Assembly: GCF_030817215.1 (NCBI RefSeq)
Contig: NZ_JAUSZA010000001.1
Coordinates: 3,508,501 to 3,572,500, forward strand
Source of the DNA: Paenibacillus sp. V4I3
GTDB lineage: Bacteria; Bacillota; Bacilli; Paenibacillales; NBRC-103111
Length of the DNA: 64,000 nucleotides
Reading direction: 5' to 3'
Below, in pieces: positions 26,469 through 36,266 of the stretch. Every line of letters begins with the position of its first letter. Position 1 is the first letter of the stretch. The notes under the pieces are model-generated. The model did no database searches, was not told the origin of the DNA, and was given only the letters and a program-made list of their open reading frames with translations. A program made the position numbers and the translations under genes.

Positions 26469-28041
26469 TGATGAGCCAATTATCATTAAAGGCTTAAAGA
26501 AACTAATCCCCTGGCAAGAGCTCGGCATCGAGATTGTAGGAGAAGCATGGACGGGAAAGGGGCTTATGGAGCTCATCGAGCAAGAAAATCCCGACTTGGT
26601 TATCACCGATATTAGTATGCCTGACGGCACAGGAATTGATGTGATTAAGGAAATTCAGAAGCAAGGGCTTCATACGAAGGTCATCTTTATCAGTGCCTAT
26701 CAAGAATTCTCATATGCGAAGGATGCGCTTGCGTACGGTGCGGTTGATTATTTAGTGAAGCCTATTGAGAAAGGTCTTTTGCGCGAAGCCGTGCATAAAG
26801 CTATAGCTATGCTCCAGGAAGAACACAATGAGCAGTCCTCCAAAGGAAAACTGGCTGTCTACGAGCAGAAGGACAAAAATACGCAGCTAGAAGAATTATT
26901 CGATCGGTTAACAGAGGGCGATATTCGCATCGAGGAGGTGGAGCGAAAGCTGCAATCTTTGGAAATCCTTTTTTCTTATGAAAGGTTCACGATTTTGGTC
27001 ATTGAGCTTGAGCAGCTGCAGGCTGCGGATAACAGGTGGGAGGAGCACGAGAAGCGCCTATTGCTGTTTGCGATTACCAATATGGCAGATGAGCTTATCC
27101 GCGAGTATGGAATGGGTGTTGTGATTCGCAAGTCGGAAAATTTATGTGCGATTGTTAATCATTCAGTAGAACGGGACATCCTTCCCTTATGCGAAGATAT
27201 ATTGGACAAGATTCGTTATTATTTGAAAATTGGCGTAACGGTTAGTATTGGAGAAACAGTTTCCAATTTCCGGGAGATCAAGAGCTCCTATACAGCAGCA
27301 CTTCACTCATTAAAAAGCAGTTATTTTACTGGCACGGGTAAAGTGATACCTTTGTGGTCCTTAACTAAGGAAATGCATGCTTCGGAGCACCAGTTAGGTC
27401 AATTAAGACAATCTATTATCCAAGCATTGCTTGCTAAAGAGAAGGATCAAGTGTCACAAATAACCGAAGAACTGTTCAAACAAGTGGAAGCTTCATCGCG
27501 TGGAAGTAAAGAAGCCGCGGTAATGAGCTGTTATTCGGTGCTTACCGAAGTAACCGAGGAGCTGGCCGGAGTCGGAATCCCATCAAGTGCATCCTTGCAG
27601 GAACAGCAGGATTGGCTTCACAGGATGCACCAGTTTCATCGATTTGAAGAGTTAAAGGCCTTTGTGAATTTAAAAGTAACGAATATGCTCGAACAATTGC
27701 ATTTGGCTAGCGGAGGTAAAGAAGCCCAGCAAATGAAATTTGTGAAAGAGTATATTGAACAGCATTATAGCGAAAACATTACGCTTGAGAGTATTGCTTC
27801 CATGATCTATATGAACCCTTATTATTTCAGCAGCTTCTTCAAAAAGCATACCAATGAAAATTTCAAACAGTATGTAACGGATGTACGAATGAAGCAAGCT
27901 GTCAAATTGCTGCTACAAACCGATAAGATGGTCTATGAAATCGCGGAATTAGTAGGATACAACAACGCCAGGCAGTTTAGTGATATGTTTAAGAAACACT
28001 TCGGTAAGCTTCCGCAAGAATACAAATCTCAGAAGCAATGA
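26446..28041 (+). CDS. YesN-type response regulator with AraC DNA-binding domain
   Basis: About 531 residues. The N-terminal receiver has the acidic pair in IIADDEP, phospho-acceptor Asp55 in DLVITDISMP and the conserved lysine in YLVKPIEK. A long middle region follows, and the last 100 residues form an AraC-type double helix-turn-helix (LESIASMIYMNPYYFSSFF and VYEIAELVGYNNARQFSDMF). It would activate the following solute-binding protein and permease genes. Start: the GTG at 26446 has GGAGAGGTGA at proper spacing; the ATG at 26440 is nearly adjacent to that site. It overlaps the kinase gene by 23 bases. Confidence 0.9.
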   Translation: MLNAIIADDEPIIIKGLKKLIPWQELGIEIVGEAWTGKGLMELIEQENPDLVITDISMPDGTGIDVIKEIQKQGLHTKVIFISAYQEFSYAKDALAYGAVDYLVKPIEKGLLREAVHKAIAMLQEEHNEQSSKGKLAVYEQKDKNTQLEELFDRLTEGDIRIEEVERKLQSLEILFSYERFTILVIELEQLQAADNRWEEHEKRLLLFAITNMADELIREYGMGVVIRKSENLCAIVNHSVERDILPLCEDILDKIRYYLKIGVTVSIGETVSNFREIKSSYTAALHSLKSSYFTGTGKVIPLWSLTKEMHASEHQLGQLRQSIIQALLAKEKDQVSQITEELFKQVEASSRGSKEAAVMSCYSVLTEVTEELAGVGIPSSASLQEQQDWLHRMHQFHRFEELKAFVNLKVTNMLEQLHLASGGKEAQQMKFVKEYIEQHYSENITLESIASMIYMNPYYFSSFFKKHTNENFKQYVTDVRMKQAVKLLLQTDKMVYEIAELVGYNNARQFSDMFKKHFGKLPQEYKSQKQ

Positions 28042-28146
28042 ACGCAAGCTCCTCAACCTTCAACAGACACCTGGCGACATTGTATCAGGATTCGGTTAGA
28101 GGTTTTTTCCGTTTGTGTTATTTTGATTTCAATTTTTACACATCTT

Positions 28147-28210
28147 TAAATGCTGCATATTAATCTTAAAAAACTTCATTCTAAAGCAAAAATGCATGTG
28201 TTAATCTTAA
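28147..28210 (+). promoter_or_regulatory. Direct repeat before the solute-binding protein gene
   Basis: TTAATCTTAA with a related AAATGC-containing flank occurs at 28160-28169 and again at 28201-28210, 41 bases apart or about four helical turns. Same-face spacing of a direct repeat upstream of a sugar transporter suggests binding sites for the YesN-type regulator encoded next door. The remainder of the 260-base gap shows no clear terminator. Confidence 0.4.
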
Positions 28211-28301
28211 GTCACAGAACGGATGCTAATGTGGACGAACAAATGAAGCGGCCAATATGCTTTCGTCTAAGGGATTGAATATATAGGGAGGTTTATCTAA
28301 G

Positions 28302-29639
28302 ATGGCTAAAAAATTTGCAAAAGTATTAGTTGGCTCGACAGCTCTAGCCCTTGCATTAACGGGATGCGGCGGTAAAGCATCGAATACAGGTTCCAGCGCT
28401 TCTCCCGCAGCTTCAGCTAAAGTCAGCGAAGCACCTAAGAAAGACGTAACTTTCAGTATCATTTATGCACCAGGCGATCCAGCGACGAAAAAAGCGGTGG
28501 AAGATTCAATTGCCGCCTTCGGCAAGGCATTTCCACATATCAAAATTAAAAATCTCACTGAGGTTACTTCTGCTTCCTACCTCGATTTTTTAAAAACGAA
28601 AGATGCTGTTGGCGAATTCCCGGATCTGGTTGAGATGCGTGACACACAGCTATTCGCAGACAATGGCAAGCTTGCAGAATTGCCTAAGGAACTGCAAGGA
28701 TTATTCGATTCCATTCCTCAAGTAAACGGTAAAGTCTATAATGCGCCTATTGCTTTGGAAGCGCCACATGGGATTATTTACAGCAAAAAGGCTTATGCAG
28801 ATGCAGGCATAACAGAAGAGCCTAAGACTTATGCTGACTTTCTTGCAGCACAAGAGAAGTTGAAGGCCAAAGGCATTTCGCCAATCGTAATGGGTGGTAA
28901 GGATATTTTCCACTGGGGCTTCTGGATTAATAAATATTTGATGGATGAAGTTCTTGGCGATGACCCTAATTGGAATTCCAAGCGTTCTAAAGGCCAAGTA
29001 AGTTTCACGGACGCTGGACCAATGAAAGCAATGACGCTTTTCACTGAGCTTTTCACTAAAGGATATGTTGATCCGGGCTTCATGAGTACAGCTGATAACC
29101 AAACGGCTTCGATGCTTGTAACAGGCAAAGCGGCCAGCTTGTTCTCCGGTCCTTGGATGTTCCCGCAAATTGCGCAAGCAGATCCTAAATTCGAATTTGG
29201 TTTCTATCCGGTTCCAGATCAAAAAGGCAGAATTATTGTGAACGGGTTGGCGAAACCTTCTGGTTGGTCGTTATCTGCTGCGGCAGCTAAAGATCCGGAT
29301 AAAGTGGCAGCGATGAGTGAATTCATTAAATTCTTCTTCAGCAAAGACAATTATGCGGCTTATCTGAAAGCAGCAAGCGCAATTCCTTCTACCAAAGAGA
29401 AAATCAGTTATGAAGCTAGTCCCCAGCTTAAAGAAGTTCTCGATTTGATGGCTGATCCGAAGACGATTAAATCCCTTCAAATCAATGCGTTCTGGGGTGA
29501 GAATCAAATGCCTCCAACATGGCGCAACTGGTTCTATAAGCTTGCTCAGGATTGGATAATTAAAAAGGACTTCAGCGTAGAACAAATGAAAAAAGCGGAT
29601 GCGGAATGGGATGCAGCAGTTAAAGCAATGAAAAAATAA
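28302..29639 (+). CDS. Sugar ABC transporter solute-binding lipoprotein
   Basis: 445 residues. A lipoprotein signal (KVLVGSTALALALTGC, acylated Cys22) and a Ser/Ala-rich linker precede a periplasmic-binding-protein family 1 fold. Motifs are GEFPDLVEMRDTQLFADNGK, GKVYNAPIALEAPHGIIYSK and KAASLFSGPWMFPQIAQ. It would be anchored outside the membrane and deliver oligosaccharides to the two permeases that follow. GGGAGG lies before the ATG. The high-expression arrangement (binding protein first, hairpin, permeases) is typical of CUT1-type importers. Confidence 0.9.
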   Translation: MAKKFAKVLVGSTALALALTGCGGKASNTGSSASPAASAKVSEAPKKDVTFSIIYAPGDPATKKAVEDSIAAFGKAFPHIKIKNLTEVTSASYLDFLKTKDAVGEFPDLVEMRDTQLFADNGKLAELPKELQGLFDSIPQVNGKVYNAPIALEAPHGIIYSKKAYADAGITEEPKTYADFLAAQEKLKAKGISPIVMGGKDIFHWGFWINKYLMDEVLGDDPNWNSKRSKGQVSFTDAGPMKAMTLFTELFTKGYVDPGFMSTADNQTASMLVTGKAASLFSGPWMFPQIAQADPKFEFGFYPVPDQKGRIIVNGLAKPSGWSLSAAAAKDPDKVAAMSEFIKFFFSKDNYAAYLKAASAIPSTKEKISYEASPQLKEVLDLMADPKTIKSLQINAFWGENQMPPTWRNWFYKLAQDWIIKKDFSVEQMKKADAEWDAAVKAMKK

Positions 29640-29660
29640 TAATACTCGGCTACAAATGGA

Positions 29661-29687
29661 AGAACCTCTGCAGGCAGCGGAGGTTCT
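29661..29687 (+). terminator. Hairpin between binding protein and permease genes
   Basis: AGAACCTC pairs with GAGGTTCT around a short loop. There is no long T-run, so partial attenuation or mRNA stabilisation of the binding-protein message is more likely than full termination. Confidence 0.45.
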
Positions 29688-29717
29688 CCTTCTCTAAGCC
29701 GATTGGAGCGTGAGAGA

Positions 29718-30623
29718 ATGGCAACCACCATACAACCAGAAAAGAAAAAGAGGTTGTGGATTTCCTATTCCGTACTATTTCTTTTACCAGCTTTTATTCT
29801 ATATACCATGTTTGTAATTGTTCCTACATTCGGAAGTGTGTATCTCAGTTTTACTTCATGGGACGGAATAAGTAATGACATCCGTTATATTGGTTTTGAT
29901 AACTTTGTAGAAATGTGGCATAGTGACCGCGTTCATAATGCTCTTAAAAATACACTCATTCTTTCCATCGTTTTGGTCGTTTTAGAGAATGTGGTTGCTT
30001 TAGCCTTGGCTATGCTGGTTGATCAAGTGAAATGGTTCCGAAACCTATTTAGAAGCATATTTTATTTACCGGTTCTATTAAGCGGTATCGTATTAGGTTT
30101 TGTTTGGACGATTATTTTAAACTATAACTTCGGTGTGCTTACGCAGATACTGGATAAGTTAAACTTATCTTCTCTAAAGCTTGACTGGCTTGGAAATCCA
30201 GATTATGCACTCATCGCGATCATCGTCTTTACCGTTTGGAAGGCATCAGGCTACTATATGATTATTTATTTAGCCGGACTTCAAGGGATTCCGCCTGAAT
30301 TAACCGAAGCGGCAAGTATTGATGGAGCAAACCGCTGGCAGCAATTCAGACATATTACATTTCCTTTACTTGCGGGTGCCTTTACGGTATGTATGATGCT
30401 GTCGATGATTGGATCTTTGAAAATATTCGATCAAATCGCCGTTATGACCGATGGCGGTCCTGGTTTCTCGACAGAAACATTGACTTATATCATCTATAAA
30501 GTAGGTTTTGGTGAGTTGAGACAGGGTTATGGAACGGCACTATCGCTTGTACTATTCATACTGATCATGATTGTCTCGATTATTCAAATTAAGGTTCTTC
30601 GCAAAAGGGAGGTTCAGATGTAA
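29718..30623 (+). CDS. Sugar ABC transporter permease (UgpA/MsmF type)
   Basis: 301 residues with six predicted membrane segments. The ATPase-contact loop EAASIDGANRWQQFRHITFP is the EAA motif of binding-protein-dependent permeases. It is the first of two inner-membrane subunits of a CUT1-type importer. The ATG at 29718 is used because its GGAG is about 10 bases upstream; a TTG five codons earlier is an alternative. The next gene starts after a single base. No ATP-binding subunit is encoded here; these systems commonly share an MsmX-type ATPase. Confidence 0.88.
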   Translation: MATTIQPEKKKRLWISYSVLFLLPAFILYTMFVIVPTFGSVYLSFTSWDGISNDIRYIGFDNFVEMWHSDRVHNALKNTLILSIVLVVLENVVALALAMLVDQVKWFRNLFRSIFYLPVLLSGIVLGFVWTIILNYNFGVLTQILDKLNLSSLKLDWLGNPDYALIAIIVFTVWKASGYYMIIYLAGLQGIPPELTEAASIDGANRWQQFRHITFPLLAGAFTVCMMLSMIGSLKIFDQIAVMTDGGPGFSTETLTYIIYKVGFGELRQGYGTALSLVLFILIMIVSIIQIKVLRKREVQM

Positions 30624-30624
30624 C

Positions 30625-31461
30625 ATGAAAACAAAAAGTCCAAAAAAAGGGTTAGATCTGCTCCTCTTTATCATAACCTTATGCATCGCCGTTATTTTCT
30701 TTTTCCCCATTTATTTCACTCTCATCTCGGCATTTAAAAGCAATGGGGAGATATTGCGAGACGCAATCGCATTTCCAACCAGCGTGTATGTAGAAAGCTT
30801 TAAATATTTATTAACAAAGACTGATTTTCCTCATGCTATGTTGAATAGTATTCTATTGACCTTTGTATCGATTATTTGCATGGTCGGTGTTATTCCAATG
30901 GCGGCTTATGCGATTGAACGGACGAACAAAATGTGGACATATCTTGTGTATATATACTTTCTAGCCGGGATGATGATTCCTTTTCAAGTGTATATGATTC
31001 CGTTGTTCAAGGAAATGAAATTACTAGGGCTTTATGGAAGTTTGGGATCCCCGGTTCTCATCTATATTTCCGGTTCGGTCGGTTTCGGATGCTTGCTGTA
31101 TACGAGCTTCTTGAAGGGGATTCCTCGTGAGATTGAAGAAGCCGCAGAGATTGATGGATGTTCCAAATACGGTATATTTTGGCGGATCGTATTTCCGCTA
31201 TTGGGACCTTGTACGGCGAGTATGGTGGTGCTTCAAGGCCTCGGAATTTGGAACGACTTTTTGATGCCAAGCCTGGTGCTTCCATCCGATAAGCCAAAAA
31301 CAATGATTGTGGAAATATTTGGTTTTGTAGGCGAGTATGCGTCTCAATGGGATATGGTATTTGCAGGTACAGCCATGTCGATCGTTCCTGTTCTTATTGC
31401 TTTTATAGCGCTGCAAAAGTATTTCATCAAAGGAGTCGCAGCAGGTGCCACAAAGGGCTGA
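30625..31461 (+). CDS. Sugar ABC transporter permease (MalG/YurM type)
   Basis: 278 residues with six membrane segments (LLLFIITLCIAVIFFFPIYF first) and the EAA loop EEAAEIDGCSKYGIFWRIVF. It ends with the KYFIKGVAAGATKG tail typical of the MalG-like partner. The ATG at 30625 has GGAGG, which lies within the end of the previous gene. Together with the two preceding genes it makes the importer for the products of this polysaccharide locus. Confidence 0.88.
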   Translation: MKTKSPKKGLDLLLFIITLCIAVIFFFPIYFTLISAFKSNGEILRDAIAFPTSVYVESFKYLLTKTDFPHAMLNSILLTFVSIICMVGVIPMAAYAIERTNKMWTYLVYIYFLAGMMIPFQVYMIPLFKEMKLLGLYGSLGSPVLIYISGSVGFGCLLYTSFLKGIPREIEEAAEIDGCSKYGIFWRIVFPLLGPCTASMVVLQGLGIWNDFLMPSLVLPSDKPKTMIVEIFGFVGEYASQWDMVFAGTAMSIVPVLIAFIALQKYFIKGVAAGATKG

Positions 31462-31547
31462 TATAACTGCTTAAAGTAAGGCAGTCAACCTGTAATGTGT
31501 GGAAGGATTAAGTTGATGGCGAAGAACTGCAATGTTATATTTGATCT

Positions 31548-34331
31548 ATGAATATGCCAATTTTAGCAACTAAACTATACATCCCCCAGCTTCGGACCAA
31601 AGTGGTATTACGCCCTAGTTTGATTGAGCGGCTGAACGAGGGGCTGCACTGTAAACTGACCCTCATCTCTGCCTCAGCAGGCTTTGGTAAAACCACACTG
31701 GTCAGCGAATGGCTCGCCGGTTGCGAACGGCCAGCCGCCTGGCTGTCGCTGGATGAATTCGATAAAGACCCGGCACGCCTTCTTACATACTTAGTTGCTG
31801 CGTTACAGACGATTGCGGCGAATATAGGAGAAGGCGTGTTTACTGTGCTCCAATCCCCTCAGCCACCGCCAACCGAATCGATTCTGACGATACTGCTCAA
31901 TGAAATTAGCACCATCCCGGACAATTTCGTCCTAGTACTTGACGACTTCCACGTTATTGATGCCAAGCCAGTTGATGATATATTCACCTTTCTGCTCGAG
32001 CACCTGCCGCCACAGATGCACCTGGTTATCATTACTCGTGAAGAGCCAAATCTGCCCCTGGCTCGGTTACGTGTCCGGAACCAATTGACCGAATTGCGCG
32101 GTGCAGACTTGCGGTTTACCTCCTTCGAAGCCGCCGGATTTCTCAACCAGGTGATGGGCCTAAACCTTTCATCGGAAGACATAGCCGCCTTGGAAACCCG
32201 CACCGAAGGATGGATTGCCGGCCTGCAATTAGCCGCGATCTCCATGCATGGACATAAAGACACAGCCAGCTTTATCCGATCGTTCACCGGCAGCCACCAT
32301 TTCGTACTTGACTATCTGGTTGAAGAAGTTTTGCAACATCAGTCCGAAAGCGTTCAGACTTTCTTGTTGCGCACGTCTATCCTCGACCGCCTGTGTGGTC
32401 CCCTTTGTGATGCCGTTCTGCTTGACCCCTCATCTTCCGGGCAAGAAACCCTTAAATATCTCGAACGCACCAACCTGTTCATCGTCCCCTTGGACAACGA
32501 GCGGTGTTGGTACCGCTATCACCATCTCTTTGCTGATTTGCTACGGCAGCGGCTGCACCAGAGTACTGTCTCTTCTACAGGGGATGAGGGTAGTGGCATG
32601 ACCGAACTACACAAACGTGCTAGCGTATGGTTTGAAAACAATGGCCTGGAGATTGAAGCTTTTCACCATGCTGCTGCCGCCAATGATGTTGAGCGCGCAG
32701 CGCGGTTGGTTGAAGGAGATGGGATGCCCCTGCACCTTCGCGGCGCGGTTGCCCCTGTCCTGAATTGGCTGGAGTCACTACGGGCGGAGGTACTGGATGC
32801 TAGGCCTTCGTTATGGGTGATGTATGCTTCGGTGTTAGTGATTGCCGGTAAACCAACCGGCATCGAACAGAAACTGCAGGCTGCTGAAGCGGCCATGCAA
32901 GGTGCCGAGCCAGACGATAAGACCAAAGACCTTGTGGGACTTATTGCCGCCACACGGGCTGCGTTGGCTGCGTTAATGATTGCCGGCCAACAGAAAGGCA
33001 TCGAACAGAAACTACAGGCTGCTGAGGCAGCCCTGCAAAGTACTGAGTCAGAGGACAAGACCAAGGAAATTGTAGGATATATTGCCCCCATACGGGCCAC
33101 AGTGACTGTCAACCAGCAATAGGTTGAAACCATCATTGCCCAATCGAGACGCGCCTTGGAGTATCTGCACCCCGACAACCTGTCTGTTCGCACTGCCGCT
33201 GCATGGATGCTGGGGGTTGCCTGCCAGCTCCAGGGAGATCGTGCAGCTGCCAGACAGGCTTATACCGAAGCTATATGTAACAGTCAGGCGATTGGGGATA
33301 ACAACATCACCATAATGGCTACAATCGGCCTGGGCAACTTAGAGGAAACTGCAAACCGGCTCTATATGGCGGATCAGAGTTACCGCCGCGTACTGCAGTT
33401 GGCAGGTGATCTGCCTCTGCCGGCTACCTGCGAAGCGCATCTTGGCTTGGCCCGTTTATGCTACGAATGGAACGACATGGATGCCGCTCTAGAGCATGGG
33501 CAGCAGAGTGTCCAACTAGCGCGACAGATAGAGAACACGGAAGGAGTCATTGCTTCTGAGGTGTTTCTAGCCCGTCTGAAACTTGTCCATGGAGATGTGG
33601 CCGGCGCTGCTGCTACTTTAGCTAAGGCTAGTCAGTCCGTGCGCCAGCATAGCTTAGTGAATCGAATGCCTGAAGTTGCTGCCGCACAAGTGCTTACGTT
33701 GCTCCACCAGGGAAAACAGACGGCAGCAGCTCATCTGGCTCAGACACACGAACTCCCCATCAGTAAGGCGCGGGTGCACTTGGCCCAGGGAGACACGTCC
33801 TCAGCATTGATGGTGTTGGAGCTATTGCGCCAACAGCTGGGGGCAAAGGGCTGGGAGGATGAACGGCTCAAGGTGATGGTTCTACAGGCGGTTGCTCTTC
33901 ATTCGCATGGCGTCAAGGACAAGGCTGTGAAACTTATGGGTGACGCACTGACGCTGGCAGAGCCGGGCGGCTTTATCCGTATCTTCGTCGACGAGGGTAT
34001 GCCGATGGTTAGGCTATTGTCCGATGCAGCAGTGCATGGGATTAAACCGGACTATATAGGTAAGCTGCTTGCTTTGTTTGAAGCTGAGGAGCAGCAGAGC
34101 GAAGATGTATCTGATCTGCCCCCTGCCATTCCGCTTATCGAGCCATTGAGCGGGCGTGAGTTAGAAGTACTACAACTCATTGCCCAAGGATTCTCGAATC
34201 GTGAAATTAGCGAGCGACTTTTCCTCGCCTTGAGTTCTGTTAAAGGGCACAATCAGAATATCTTTGGCAAGCTGCAGGTCCAGAGGCGCACCGAAGCTAT
34301 AGCACGAGCCCGTGAATTGGGTCTGTTGTAG
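31548..34331 (+). pseudogene. MalT-like LuxR-family ATPase regulator, split by one amber codon
   Basis: One 928-codon frame contains a single in-frame TAG at 33120-33122. Before it lie a P-loop ATPase (SASAGFGKTTLVSEW, Walker A about 44-50; FVLVLDDFHVID, Walker B) and a winged/helical arm. After it come a helical repeat region and a C-terminal LuxR helix-turn-helix (LSGRELEVLQLIAQGFSNRE). The expected glutamine codon CAG differs from TAG by one base. Immediately before the stop are two tandem 46-residue units (GIEQKLQAAEAA...), at 32841-32978 and 32979-33116. The gene is visibly more GC-rich than its neighbours, hinting at transfer. It may make two half-proteins or a rare read-through product. 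Confidence 0.8.
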
Positions 34332-34506
34332 CCTAAACGTCCGTTTGCCCACCCCCTCTGAAACCCTACAACAATACCTCTAAAAACCCTAAAACAATAC
34401 TTTAGTATCTATACGTTAATACCAAATTGTAGATATAATCCTTGTAAATTGAGCAAGTGGCATAGACAGTAGGTTGTGCCGCATCTCAAAACAAAGGAGA
34501 GAGAAA

Positions 34507-35190
34507 ATGAATTCAAACAAAAAGACCGCAAGAATTGTAGGCGTATTATTTCTAATTGCGACGGCAGCTTTCATGATAGGAAATGGGGTTTTAGAATCTA
34601 TTCTAAACCATCCGGAATTTCTTGCGAAACTCTATCCAGACAGAACAAAAGTGATAGTGGGAATATTCTTTGAGCTGATTAACTCCGCAGCAGTTGTTGG
34701 CATAGCCATGTTAATGTTTCCAATTTTAAAACAACATAGCGAAGCTATAGCACTTGGGTACTTTGGTTCCAGGCTCATTGAGTCTGCGCTTCTCATTGTG
34801 AGTATACTCAGCCCGCTAGTACTAATAACATTAAGCGAAGAATATATAACCTCAGGAGTTTCGGGCAATTCCTATTTTCAAACTATAGGGAATCTAGCTA
34901 TGAAAGGACATTATATGGCCTTTGAAATGGCTATGTTAGTTCTTAGCTTGGGTAGTCTGATATTTTGTTATTTATTATATAAATCGAAACTAATGCCACG
35001 ATTTATTTCAGTCATTGGTCTTATTGGATATGCAGCTTTGTTAGCAAGTGGCTGTTCAGCGATTTTCGGTTATGATATTGGATTGATCCTGTATATTCCA
35101 GGGGCATTATTTGAAATCATTTTCCCAATATGGTTGATAGTAAAAGGTTTTAATTCAACTGCAATAGATTCTGGGGCTGTAAAAAACTAA
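34507..35190 (+). CDS. DUF4386-family membrane protein
   Basis: 227 residues with about six membrane segments. It starts RIVGVLFLIATAAFMIGNG and contains FFELINSAAVVGIAMLMFPILK and ALGYFGSRLIESALL, which I recognise as the DUF4386 family of unknown function. These genes are often found next to MalT-like LuxR regulators, as here (176-base gap), so the regulator may control it. ATG at 34507 with AAAGGAGAGAG upstream. Composition is more AT-rich than the regulator gene. Confidence 0.75.
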   Translation: MNSNKKTARIVGVLFLIATAAFMIGNGVLESILNHPEFLAKLYPDRTKVIVGIFFELINSAAVVGIAMLMFPILKQHSEAIALGYFGSRLIESALLIVSILSPLVLITLSEEYITSGVSGNSYFQTIGNLAMKGHYMAFEMAMLVLSLGSLIFCYLLYKSKLMPRFISVIGLIGYAALLASGCSAIFGYDIGLILYIPGALFEIIFPIWLIVKGFNSTAIDSGAVKN

Positions 35191-35263
35191 GAACGTTGAA
35201 GTCTTGATAAAAGTTCCTGCGGTGTCTGAAGTTCGGCTGACTGACATAAATATTCAGCTCTAA

Positions 35264-35305
35264 AAGGGCTGTCCTCAAGATAAATCTACTTGAGGACAGC
35301 CCTTA
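35264..35305. terminator. Terminator
   Basis: AAGGGCTGTCCTCAAG and its complement flank a 9-base AT-rich loop, a stem of about 16 bp between the converging DUF4386 and TetR genes. Confidence 0.75.
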
Positions 35306-35362
35306 TTTACACAGCTGTATAGCTGGCAACCCTTCCGGTACTTATAATTGCTCCTTATCGAA

Positions 35363-35944
35363 TCACAAAATAGATAAGGCTACTTTTACAACGTCCTGCA
35401 GAGATTGCCGATCTGAAGCGGTTTTGCCAAGTACATAAAGGCCGTTACGCGTATTGACTAAAAACCGTGAAAGCTCGCGTAGAGTATGGTGGAATTTCAT
35501 TCCCCCCTGTTTTTGCGCGTTCAGCAGAAAATGATAAAATCGGGACTCCATGTCGAGGTTATATGCTTCAACCCTAGTGGCGATGCCGGAATCGATTGCT
35601 GCCAGCTCCATGGCTGTATTTGCAATAAAACATCCCCTTCGCTGCGTTCCGTTACCCAAGGCACTATCGATTACCTTATCAAAGAAACGGGAAAGCACCT
35701 CTCTGGGAGAACCGGGTTCATCTAAGATGGAAAAAAGTCTATGGTTGGAAACTTGACGGAACCGATCTAAGCAGGTCAAGAAAAATTGATTTTTATCTCC
35801 GAATGTATCATATAGGCTTCCGCGGTGAACACCGGTCTTTTCCACGAGGTCTTGAATAGAAGTTCTTTCGTAGCCTTGCTGCCAAAATAGCTCCATGGCT
35901 TTATCTAAAGCGATTTCTTGATCAAATTCTTTCGGTCTAGGCAT
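35363..35944 (-). CDS. TetR/AcrR-family repressor
   Basis: 193 residues. The N-terminal helix-turn-helix covers about residues 8-52 (MELFWQQGYERTSIQDLVEK, GVHRGSLYDTFGDK) and the rest is an all-helical ligand-binding domain. Proteins of this type repress divergent efflux genes until a drug-like ligand binds. AAGGAGG lies before the ATG at 35944. It is divergent from an MFS exporter and a hydrolase, and the shared intergenic region holds three similar operator-like sites. Confidence 0.88.
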   Translation of the reverse strand: MPRPKEFDQEIALDKAMELFWQQGYERTSIQDLVEKTGVHRGSLYDTFGDKNQFFLTCLDRFRQVSNHRLFSILDEPGSPREVLSRFFDKVIDSALGNGTQRRGCFIANTAMELAAIDSGIATRVEAYNLDMESRFYHFLLNAQKQGGMKFHHTLRELSRFLVNTRNGLYVLGKTASDRQSLQDVVKVALSIL

Positions 35945-35973
35945 AGGTTAACCTCCTTAAGGACAGTATAATT

Positions 35974-36169
35974 ATTTAAGAACGGTTAGTCAAAATAAAT
36001 AGCTAATATACTTTAAATATCGATCGATATGGCTTCAAAAAACCAATATATATCCTTAAATCCAAATATTATAGTTGACTGATCATTCTTAAATGGCGTA
36101 TAGTTGGGCTTAGATAACGCTGCCGGAACTGTTATCTCGCTGTCTATTCAAGAATGGTCATTCTTAAAT
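35974..36169. promoter_or_regulatory. Three TetR operator-like sites
   Basis: Site A (35974-35993) is ATTTAAGAACGGTTAGTCAA. Site B (36075-36094), read on the other strand, is ATTTAAGAATGATCAGTCAA. Site C (36146-36169) contains the palindrome AAGAATGGTCATTCTT extended by AT-rich flanks. The common core TTAAGAAYGRYYA repeated between divergent repressor and exporter genes is what a TetR autoregulatory region looks like. Confidence 0.6.
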
Positions 36170-36266
36170 GATATTTTAATGGGAAGGAAAGAATTCTGGA
36201 TGACTCTAATATTCACTTATCAAATTTGGGACTATAAAAGAATAAAGCTTGAGGGAGGGGTAAACA

